Assembly (NCBI GenBank): GCA_902613655.1
Contig: CACMHR010000018.1
Span: 1-12,855, forward strand
DNA: 12,855 nt
Origin: Anoxypelagibacter sp902613655
GTDB taxonomy: Bacteria; Pseudomonadota; Alphaproteobacteria; Pelagibacterales; Pelagibacteraceae
Direction of reading: 5' to 3'
Positions 6,021-12,855 of this stretch are shown in pieces (position 1 is the stretch's first letter; every line of letters starts with the position of its first letter). The position numbers and the translations under genes are program-made. The notes beneath the pieces were generated by a model. That model had not been told where the DNA came from, did no database searches, and saw nothing but the letters and a program-made list of their open reading frames with translations.

Positions 6021-6782
6021 GTATACTACTGATAATAATATTATTCCCAGTATTAATCTATAAATTACAAACAAATTAAGATTGAATTTCTTCAGATATA
6101 TTAAAAAATATTTAATAGTGATATAAGAAAATATAAATGACAGAAAAGCTGTTAATATAGAGCTTACAGTTAATATTTGATCATTTTGTTTTGCTAAGTC
6201 AAAAATACCATACAAACTCCATGCCCCCAAAGCAGGAATAGAAAGTAAAAAAGATATTTTTGCAGCATCAATTCTATTAAACTTTAAAAATCTAGCGCCA
6301 GTTATTATTATACCAGATCTACTTACTCCTGGTATTAAAGCTAATGTCTGATAAAAACCAATTATTATTGCATTTCTAAATGTGAAGTTTTTTCTCATTT
6401 TAAGTTTGATTTTAAATTTATCCGAAATATACAACAAAATACCAAAAATAATTGTGGTCCATCCCATTATCTCTATGGTTCTTAAATTTGAAATTATTTT
6501 AAGCTCTATTAAAATATAACCAATTATGAAAATTGGTATCGATGCAATTATTACTTTATAAAATAAATTCTTGTTTTTTGAAAAATTATAAATTTCTTTA
6601 TTAAAATAAAACAAAACAGCAACCAAAGACCCGAAATGTGCACTGACGTTAATTGCAAGCTCAATTTTTTCGTAATTAAATAAATTAGATAATAAATTAA
6701 TATGAGCCGATGAGCTCACCGGGATAAATTCAGCTATACCTTGTATTACTGAGATTAAAAGAATTTGAATTATATTTTCCAT
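6012..6782 (-). CDS. uppP: Undecaprenyl-diphosphatase (UppP/BacA)
   Basis: Integral membrane phosphatase that converts undecaprenyl diphosphate to undecaprenyl phosphate, recycling the lipid carrier for peptidoglycan and surface polysaccharides; its overexpression gives bacitracin resistance in other bacteria. 256 residues, close to the family's usual 260-280. The first catalytic motif is QGIAEFIPVSSSAH (14-27), matching the family (E/Q)xxxE rule with Gln14 and Glu18, and His27. The second is PGVSRSG (151-157) with Arg155. Hydrophobic spans are clear around 45-60, 75-95, 105-120, 138-150, 175-192, 205-228 and 238-254. The ATG at 6782 has no Shine-Dalgarno; TATAAA on the minus strand lies about 14 bases upstream as a possible -10. 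It is divergent from gltD and lies upstream of the epimerase gene on the same strand. Confidence 0.95.
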   Translation of the reverse strand: MENIIQILLISVIQGIAEFIPVSSSAHINLLSNLFNYEKIELAINVSAHFGSLVAVLFYFNKEIYNFSKNKNLFYKVIIASIPIFIIGYILIELKIISNLRTIEIMGWTTIIFGILLYISDKFKIKLKMRKNFTFRNAIIIGFYQTLALIPGVSRSGIIITGARFLKFNRIDAAKISFLLSIPALGAWSLYGIFDLAKQNDQILTVSSILTAFLSFIFSYITIKYFLIYLKKFNLNLFVIYRLILGIILLSVVYLK

Positions 6783-6833
6783 GAAGTGACAGCTGATTTA
6801 TATTTAATTCAACCAATGAGTTCATCTTAAAAA

Positions 6834-6864
6834 TTGCATATCTGTTATGCGACGAAATATGCAA
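6834..6864. promoter_or_regulatory. Inverted repeat in the uppP-gltD divergent region
   Basis: Perfect 8-base arms TTGCATAT (6834-6841) and ATATGCAA (6857-6864) flank a second, nested inverted repeat, GCATA (6836-6840) with TATGC (6846-6850). It lies about 50 bases from uppP and 85 from gltD, well placed for an operator acting on either gene. The outer arms share TTGCA/TGCAA with the repeat upstream of aceE. The rest of the 167-base gap (6783-6949) shows no terminator and no convincing gltD promoter. Confidence 0.4.
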
Positions 6865-6949
6865 GAAATTAAGGGTTTTTTATTAAATAAGTAAATAATA
6901 GTGACCTAATTTTACTTTAAATTATCTCTAATTTAACTATGTTCTGTCG

Positions 6950-8389
6950 ATGTCTGAAAAAATGTTAAAATTCGTAAATCTGGATCAACAGAATCCGCCC
7001 AAAAGATCCGTCGATCAAAGAAAAACAGATTTTAAGGAAATCTATGACGAGTATATTAATAAAAAAGCTAAAGAGCAATCTAGCAGATGTTCACAATGTG
7101 GAGTCCCTTTCTGCCAAGTTCATTGTCCGTTACATAACAATATTCCAGATTGGTTAAAATTAACTGCTGAAGGAAGATTACAAGATGCATATGAACTCTC
7201 TCAAAGCACAAATAACATGCCAGAAGTTTGTGGAAGAATATGCCCACAAGATAGATTATGTGAAGGCAATTGTGTAATTGAACAATCAGGTCATGGAACT
7301 GTTACAATTGGTTCAGTTGAAAAATATATTACTGATACCGCGTGGGAAAAAGGATGGGTTAAACCCATAAAAGTTGAAAAACAAAAAAAACAGTCCGTTG
7401 GTATTATTGGTGCAGGTCCGGCTGGATTGGCATGCGCGGAAGAACTAAGAAAACTTGGTTTTCAAATAACAGTTTATGATCGGTACGATCGTCCAGGTGG
7501 TTTATTAATCTATGGTATACCTAATTTCAAATTAGAAAAATTTGTTGTTGAAAGAAGAACTAAACTTTTAAAAGACTCAGGTATAAAATTTAAACAGAAT
7601 TTTGAAGTTGGAAAAGATGCAACCCTTGAACAATTAAAAGAAAAACATGATGCTGTATTAATTGCTACTGGTGTTTATAAACCAAGAAACGTAGATATTG
7701 AGGGAAACAATCTAGGAAATATTTTTCCTGCAATGGAGTTTTTAACAGCATCAAATAAAAAAGGTCTAGGTGATAAGGTAAAATTATTTGATGATGGTAC
7801 CCTTAATGCTGAAAATAAAAAAGTTGTAGTAGTTGGAGGTGGCGATACTGCAATGGACTGTGTCAGAACAGCAGTAAGACAGAATGCAAAATCAGTTAAA
7901 TGTTTGTATAGAAGAGATAGAGAAAACATGCCTGGATCTGCCAGAGAAGTGGGCAATGCTATAGAGGAAGGAGTAGAATTTTTATGGTTATCTAGTCCAA
8001 AAAAATTTATTGGACAAAAAAATATTAAAGCTGTTGAAGTTCAGAAAATGAAATTAGGAGACCCAGACTCTTCAGGAAGAAAAAAACCAGTCATTATTGA
8101 GAACTCAAATTATGAGTTAGAAGCTGACATTGTAATAAAAGCTTTGGGTTTTGATCCTGAAAATTTACCAAAATTATTTAATTCAGAAAGTCTAGCTGTA
8201 TCTAAATGGGGCACAATTAAAATTGATTTAACTTCAATGCAGACCAATATACCTGGAGTATTTGCTGCGGGAGATATTGTAAGAGGTGCATCATTAGTTG
8301 TTTGGGCCATAAGAGATGGAAGAGACGCAGCAGTTCAAATCGAAAAATATTTAAAATCGATTGAACTGAGAAAAGGGGTGGCAGCTTGA
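6950..8389 (+). CDS. gltD: Glutamate synthase (NADPH) small subunit
   Basis: The beta subunit takes electrons from NADPH via FAD and passes them through [4Fe-4S] clusters to the large subunit, which forms glutamate from 2-oxoglutarate and glutamine-derived ammonia. The 479-residue length is typical. The N-terminal iron-sulfur domain has two cysteine sets: Cys47, 50, 55 and 59 (RCSQCGVPFCQVHCP) and Cys94, 98, 104 and 108 (CGRICPQDRLCEGNC). The FAD fold follows with GAGPAG (154-159) and RPGGLLIYGIP, then the NADPH fold with GGGDT (296-300), and FAD-binding GVFAAGD near 436-442. The ATG at 6950 lacks a Shine-Dalgarno; ATG at 6962 (Met5, MLKFVNLDQQ) is an equally possible start. gltB overlaps its stop by 3 bases, so the two are coupled. 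The order gltD-gltB is the reverse of the E. coli operon. Confidence 0.96.
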   Translation: MSEKMLKFVNLDQQNPPKRSVDQRKTDFKEIYDEYINKKAKEQSSRCSQCGVPFCQVHCPLHNNIPDWLKLTAEGRLQDAYELSQSTNNMPEVCGRICPQDRLCEGNCVIEQSGHGTVTIGSVEKYITDTAWEKGWVKPIKVEKQKKQSVGIIGAGPAGLACAEELRKLGFQITVYDRYDRPGGLLIYGIPNFKLEKFVVERRTKLLKDSGIKFKQNFEVGKDATLEQLKEKHDAVLIATGVYKPRNVDIEGNNLGNIFPAMEFLTASNKKGLGDKVKLFDDGTLNAENKKVVVVGGGDTAMDCVRTAVRQNAKSVKCLYRRDRENMPGSAREVGNAIEEGVEFLWLSSPKKFIGQKNIKAVEVQKMKLGDPDSSGRKKPVIIENSNYELEADIVIKALGFDPENLPKLFNSESLAVSKWGTIKIDLTSMQTNIPGVFAAGDIVRGASLVVWAIRDGRDAAVQIEKYLKSIELRKGVAA

Positions 8390-11300
8390 AATTATATAAA
8401 GAAAATAAAAAACTCTTGGAAGAAAACCACTCTTACGACCCATCATTTGAGCATGATGCTTGTGGAGTCGGTCTCATAACCTCACTTGATGCTAAAAAAA
8501 AGAGAGAAGTGGTTGAATATGGAATTCAGTCTCTTAAAGCGGTTTGGCACAGAGGTGCCGTAGATGCCGATGGTAAATCTGGCGATGGTGCGGGTATTTG
8601 TATTGAAATACCAAAAGAATTTTTTTTGGAAAAAATAAAAGATACAGGTCATACCCACGAAGGTGAAAATCAAATATGTGTTGGTATGATTTTTTTACCG
8701 AGAACTGAGTATTCAGAACAAGAAAAATCTAAAACAATTATTGAGCAAGTTTTAATCGAAAATGATTTTTATATCTATGGATGGAGACAAGTCCCAGTAA
8801 ATCCAGCTGTTCTTGGCAAAACAGCAGAATCAAATAGACCTGAAATTACTCAGGTAATTTTTAAAAGTAACAAACTGATGGAGAGAGACGATCTTGAAAG
8901 ATTACTTTATGAGTCTAGAAAAAAAATATTAAAAATTACAAGAGGCCAACAAATAAATGATCTCTATATTTGTTCACTAAGCTCTCGTTCTATTATTTAT
9001 AAAGGAATGTTTTTAGCAGAAGCCTTATCTGATTTTTACCCAGATCTTAACGATAAAAGATTTATTTCAAGATACGCTATTTTTCACCAAAGATTTTCAA
9101 CAAATACTTTTCCTAGTTGGAAATTAGCTCAGCCATTCAGATGTTTAGCACATAATGGGGAAATCAATACCCTTAAAGGAAATATGAATTGGATGAAAAT
9201 TCATGAACAAGACATGTCGAGTAAATTATTTAAGAATGTAGAAGATCTTAAACCAGTTATTACTCCTGGAAACTCTGATTCAGCTGCATTAGATAATGTT
9301 TTTGAACTATTAATACATTCTGGAAAAACAGTCCCACTAATTAAACTTATGATGATGCCAGACGCATGGTCAAAAAGAAATAAAATTTTACCAAAATCTC
9401 ATCAACAACTTTTTGATGTTCTTAACAGCACAATTGAGCCCTGGGATGGTCCCGCTGCAATCTGTGCTTCAGATAGTAAATGGGCTATAGCCGCAACAGA
9501 CAGAAATGGATTAAGACCACTAAGATATTCAATTACTACTGACAAGATATTCTGCGCAGGATCAGAAACAGGAATGGTTGAAATTCCTGAAAAAAAGATA
9601 ATAGAGAAAGGAAGACTTGGTCCAGGGCAATTAATTGCTGTTAATTTAAAGAAAGGTAAGATTTACAAAGATAAAGAAATTAAAGACTATTTATCAAAAG
9701 ATTATAAACAATTTAATAAACAAATAATTCATTTAGATAAAAAAATAACAACAGAAAAAGAGTTTGCCAATTTTTCAGAGGAGGATTTGAGAAGAAGACA
9801 ATATCTTTCGGGATACAGTATTGAAGATTTAGAATTAATACTGCATCCAATGGTCGAAGATGCCAAAGAAGCAACAGGATCAATGGGTGATGATACACCT
9901 GTAGCTGTGTTATCAAACCATTACCGACCGATTTCACATTATTTTAGACAAAATTTTAGTCAAGTTACAAATCCACCAATCGACTCCTTGAGAGAAAATA
10001 ATGTGATGAGTTTGAAAACAAGATTTGGAAATCTGGGAAATATCTTAGATTTTGAAAATTTAACAAAAGAAAATATATACGTTCTTGACAGCCCAATACT
10101 TAGCAATTCACAATTAAAAAAATTTAAATCAATATTTTCTGAAAAAGTGAAAGTTATAGATTGTACTTTTAATGTAAATGAAAGTTTAAAAGAAAGAATT
10201 GAAAAAATTAGAGTTGAAGCTGAAGTGGCAGTTAGAGAGGGTGCAAATCACTTAATTCTCTCTGATAAGAATATTTCAGATCAAAGAGCTGTTGTGCCAA
10301 TGATTTTAGCAGTTGGTGCGGTGCATTCAAATTTAGTAAAATTATGTATCAGAGGTTACGCTTCTATCAATGTTGAAACTTCTGAGGCAATGGATACTCA
10401 TTCTTTCGCAGTTCTTATAGGGGTTGGCGCAACTACAATTAACCCTTACTTAGCAATTGATAGTATTCGCCAGAGATTTGATAAAAAATTATTTGGTAAA
10501 TTAGATTTTGAGTCCTGTGTGCTTAGATTTAAAAGATCTATAAATGCTGGACTATTAAAAATAATGTCTAAAATGGGAATATCTGTATTAAGTTCTTATA
10601 GAGGTGGATGCAATTTCGAAGCTGTTGGTTTAAGTCGAGGATTAGTCGCAGACTACTTTCCTGGCATGGTATCTAGAATATCAGGTATCGGAGTTTCAGG
10701 AATTGAGAAAAAAATAAAAGAATTGCATTCCAAAGCTCATCAGAAAAATGTCGTAGTGCTCCCAATTGGTGGACTTTATAAATATAGAAAAACTGGTGAG
10801 GATCATCAATTTCAAGGAAATCTTATTCATTTACTTCAGCATTCTGTTGGCAAAAATTCATATGATCTCTTTAAAAAGTATACTGATGGGATCCATAAAC
10901 TTAACCCAACAAATTTAAGAGATCTTTTAGAATTTAGAACTTCAAATAAGTCTATAAATATTGAGGAAGTAGAGTCCATTGAAAAGATCACCCCAAGGTT
11001 TGGAAGCGGAAGCATGTCCCATGGTGCTCTTTCATCCGAGGCACATGAAACTCTAGCGATAGGAATGAATAGAATAAAAGGTGCTTCATGCAGTGGTGAA
11101 GGTGGTGAGGACGAAAAAAGATTTAAAGTTCTAGAAAACGGAGATTCTGCAAATTCTAAAGTAAAACAAGTGGCATCGGCAAGATTTGGAGTTACTGTTA
11201 AATACCTAAATAATTGTAAAGAGATCGAAATAAAAATTGCACAAGGTGCAAAACCTGGAGAAGGTGGACAGTTACCTGGGTTCAAAGTCACAAAAGAAAT

Positions 11301-12855
11301 TGCCAGATTACGTCATTCTACTCCCGGAGTAACTTTGATTTCTCCTCCGCCTCATCATGATATCTATTCTATAGAGGATTTAGCTCAACTAATTTACGAT
11401 TTAAAACAAGTAAATCCAATAGCTAGAGTTGGAGTAAAATTAGTTGCTTCAACTGGTATAGGAACTATTGCAGCTGGAGTTGCGAAAGCTAAGGCGGATA
11501 TAATTTTAATCTCTGGGCATTCTGGGGGAACAGGTGCAAGCCCTCAAACGAGTGTAAAATATGCTGGTGTTCCATGGGAAATGGGATTAACAGAAGCAAA
11601 TCAAATTCTTACTCTTAATCAACTTAGACATAAGGTAACTTTAAGAACTGATGGCGGAATAAAAACCGGTAGAGATGTTGTAATGGCAGCCATGATGGGT
11701 GCAGAGGAATTTGGAATGGGCACATCATCGCTTATCGCTATGGGATGTATAATGGTTAGACAATGTCATTCAAATACTTGTCCAGTTGGAGTTTGCTCAC
11801 AAGATGAAAAACTTAGAGCAAAGTTTACAGGAACACCGGAAAAAGTTGTCAATTTTTTTACTTTTGTTGCTATGGAAGTAAGAGAAATTTTAGCCTCTTT
11901 AGGATTTAAATCTTTAAAAGATGTCATTGGAAGAACAGATTTACTTCATCAGGTTAGTAGAGGATCACCTAACCTTGATGATTTAGATTTAAATCCTTTA
12001 TTAGTAAAAACCGACCCAGGAGACAATGCAAGATATTCTGAGAGTGATTTAATAAACCATGTGCCTGATAACAATATTGATGAAAAAGTATGGAGCCAAG
12101 TTAAGGATGAACTGAAACAAAACAAAAAAAAGACATTGAATGCAGTTGCAAAGAATACAGATAGAGCAATTGGAACAAAATTATCCCATTACATTTTTAA
12201 AAATTTTGGAGAAAATTTTACAAGTGAAGCATTAAATATTTCTTTAGAAGGTTCCGCAGGTCAATCCTTAGGAGCTTTTTTATGCAAAAGTATTAAAATT
12301 AAGTTGTTTGGTGATGCAAACGATTATGTAGCAAAAGGATTATCTGGTGGAAAAATTGTAGTAGTGCCCTCAAAAGAAAATAATTTTAAATCAAATGAAA
12401 ATACAATTATTGGTAATACAGTTCTGTATGGAGCGACGTCAGGAAAATTATTTGCAGCAGGTAAAGCTGGGGAAAGATTTGCAGTAAGAAATTCAGGTGC
12501 TATTTCAGTAATTGAGGGTTGCGACGCAAATGGTTGTGAGTATATGACTGGAGGTGAAGTTTACATCTTGGGTAGAGTAGGAGACAACTTTGCTGCTGGA
12601 ATGACAGGAGGAATGTCATTTGTCTATGACCCAGAAAATATTTTTGAGAACTATGTAAATTCCGCAAGTGTTATTTGGCAGAAACCAGAAACTAAATATT
12701 GGAAAGAAAGATTAAAAACTGTTTTGGAAGAATATAATTCAGAGACTCAATCTGAAATATCTAAACAAATTTTACAAAACTTTTCTGACGAAGTTGCAAA
12801 TTTTAAACAAGTTTGCCCAATAGAAATGTTGAATAAACTGCAAAATCCAATTACT
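8386..12855 (+). CDS. gltB: Glutamate synthase (NADPH) large subunit (last few residues outside window)
   Basis: The alpha subunit hydrolyses glutamine and reductively transfers ammonia to 2-oxoglutarate on FMN. 1490 residues are visible with no stop, and the family ends near 1480-1515, so little is missing. Translation probably starts at TTG (8386), overlapping the gltD TGA, with AAGGGG (8373-8378) 7 bases upstream inside gltD. A 25-residue propeptide precedes the expected mature N-terminal nucleophile Cys26 (FEHDACGVG). The amidotransferase domain runs to about 430, with HQRFSTNTFPSW (234 onward) and AHNGEIN (255 onward). A central domain follows, then the FMN domain from about 800 with GSGSMSHGAL (873 onward), GEGGED, SGHSGGTGASP and the [3Fe-4S] cysteines 1127, 1132 and 1137 (CHSNTCPVGVC). 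The GxGxG domain follows about 1240 (EGSAGQSLGAF). It resembles the Azospirillum enzyme. One oddity is Cys902 just before GEGGED. Confidence 0.97.
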   Translation, partial: MKLYKENKKLLEENHSYDPSFEHDACGVGLITSLDAKKKREVVEYGIQSLKAVWHRGAVDADGKSGDGAGICIEIPKEFFLEKIKDTGHTHEGENQICVGMIFLPRTEYSEQEKSKTIIEQVLIENDFYIYGWRQVPVNPAVLGKTAESNRPEITQVIFKSNKLMERDDLERLLYESRKKILKITRGQQINDLYICSLSSRSIIYKGMFLAEALSDFYPDLNDKRFISRYAIFHQRFSTNTFPSWKLAQPFRCLAHNGEINTLKGNMNWMKIHEQDMSSKLFKNVEDLKPVITPGNSDSAALDNVFELLIHSGKTVPLIKLMMMPDAWSKRNKILPKSHQQLFDVLNSTIEPWDGPAAICASDSKWAIAATDRNGLRPLRYSITTDKIFCAGSETGMVEIPEKKIIEKGRLGPGQLIAVNLKKGKIYKDKEIKDYLSKDYKQFNKQIIHLDKKITTEKEFANFSEEDLRRRQYLSGYSIEDLELILHPMVEDAKEATGSMGDDTPVAVLSNHYRPISHYFRQNFSQVTNPPIDSLRENNVMSLKTRFGNLGNILDFENLTKENIYVLDSPILSNSQLKKFKSIFSEKVKVIDCTFNVNESLKERIEKIRVEAEVAVREGANHLILSDKNISDQRAVVPMILAVGAVHSNLVKLCIRGYASINVETSEAMDTHSFAVLIGVGATTINPYLAIDSIRQRFDKKLFGKLDFESCVLRFKRSINAGLLKIMSKMGISVLSSYRGGCNFEAVGLSRGLVADYFPGMVSRISGIGVSGIEKKIKELHSKAHQKNVVVLPIGGLYKYRKTGEDHQFQGNLIHLLQHSVGKNSYDLFKKYTDGIHKLNPTNLRDLLEFRTSNKSINIEEVESIEKITPRFGSGSMSHGALSSEAHETLAIGMNRIKGASCSGEGGEDEKRFKVLENGDSANSKVKQVASARFGVTVKYLNNCKEIEIKIAQGAKPGEGGQLPGFKVTKEIARLRHSTPGVTLISPPPHHDIYSIEDLAQLIYDLKQVNPIARVGVKLVASTGIGTIAAGVAKAKADIILISGHSGGTGASPQTSVKYAGVPWEMGLTEANQILTLNQLRHKVTLRTDGGIKTGRDVVMAAMMGAEEFGMGTSSLIAMGCIMVRQCHSNTCPVGVCSQDEKLRAKFTGTPEKVVNFFTFVAMEVREILASLGFKSLKDVIGRTDLLHQVSRGSPNLDDLDLNPLLVKTDPGDNARYSESDLINHVPDNNIDEKVWSQVKDELKQNKKKTLNAVAKNTDRAIGTKLSHYIFKNFGENFTSEALNISLEGSAGQSLGAFLCKSIKIKLFGDANDYVAKGLSGGKIVVVPSKENNFKSNENTIIGNTVLYGATSGKLFAAGKAGERFAVRNSGAISVIEGCDANGCEYMTGGEVYILGRVGDNFAAGMTGGMSFVYDPENIFENYVNSASVIWQKPETKYWKERLKTVLEEYNSETQSEISKQILQNFSDEVANFKQVCPIEMLNKLQNPIT

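Noticed and set aside
6939..6968. Nine-codon frame MFCRCLKKC overlapping the gltD start, as a possible leader peptide
   Set aside because: No Shine-Dalgarno, no attenuator hairpin, and it overlaps the start of gltD in another frame. The three cysteines are probably coincidence.
7675..7956. Antisense open frame inside gltD (and similar ones inside gltB, hisH and the thiolase)
   Set aside because: They lie wholly within strongly conserved genes, have no recognisable domains or ribosome sites, and reflect the low stop density opposite AT-rich coding DNA.

Overview
The window looks like chromosomal DNA of an AT-rich marine alphaproteobacterium, most probably SAR11/Pelagibacterales. I infer this from the low GC content (about 30 % by eye), short intergenic gaps, heavy lysine/asparagine/isoleucine codon use, and a glutamate synthase whose large subunit follows the alphaproteobacterial (Azospirillum-type) pattern. 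The assignment comes from reading the sequence, not from a database search. I see no IS element, phage gene, CRISPR array or clear island boundary.

Layout. Positions 1-2542 (minus strand) hold aceE, the homodimeric E1 of pyruvate dehydrogenase. It runs off the left edge and carries an extra N-terminal lipoyl domain. A gap with repeats and a probable terminator (2543-2687) follows. Next comes a two-gene minus-strand unit at 2688-4009: an acetyl-CoA acetyltransferase gene (phaA/atoB type) and an unannotated 46-residue membrane-protein frame whose start overlaps the thiolase stop as ATGA. On the plus strand, a tRNA-Arg(ACG) gene (4102-4179) is followed 23 bases later by a HisH-type glutamine amidotransferase starting at TTG. 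HisH converges on, and overlaps by 9 bases, a minus-strand NAD-dependent sugar-nucleotide epimerase/dehydratase (4842-5888). The gene upstream of the epimerase on the same strand is uppP (6012-6782). Divergent from uppP is the plus-strand gltD-gltB operon (6950 to the right edge), which encodes both subunits of NADPH glutamate synthase.

How the genes fit together. AceE makes acetyl-CoA and the thiolase joins or cleaves acetyl units, so the left part is central carbon and acyl-CoA metabolism. UppP recycles the undecaprenyl carrier used for cell-envelope polymers, and the epimerase probably makes or modifies a nucleotide sugar for such polymers. HisH and GltBD are both glutamine-dependent: HisH supplies ammonia to a partner synthase, and GltBD turns glutamine plus 2-oxoglutarate into glutamate.

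No striking new multi-gene system is evident. The points most worth a second look are the lipoyl-AceE fusion, the 46-residue membrane frame coupled to the thiolase, a Tyr-to-Phe change in the epimerase YxxxK site, a promoter-like sequence driving a 31-residue hydrophobic frame antisense to the end of uppP, and TTGCA/TGCAA inverted repeats upstream of both aceE and gltD.
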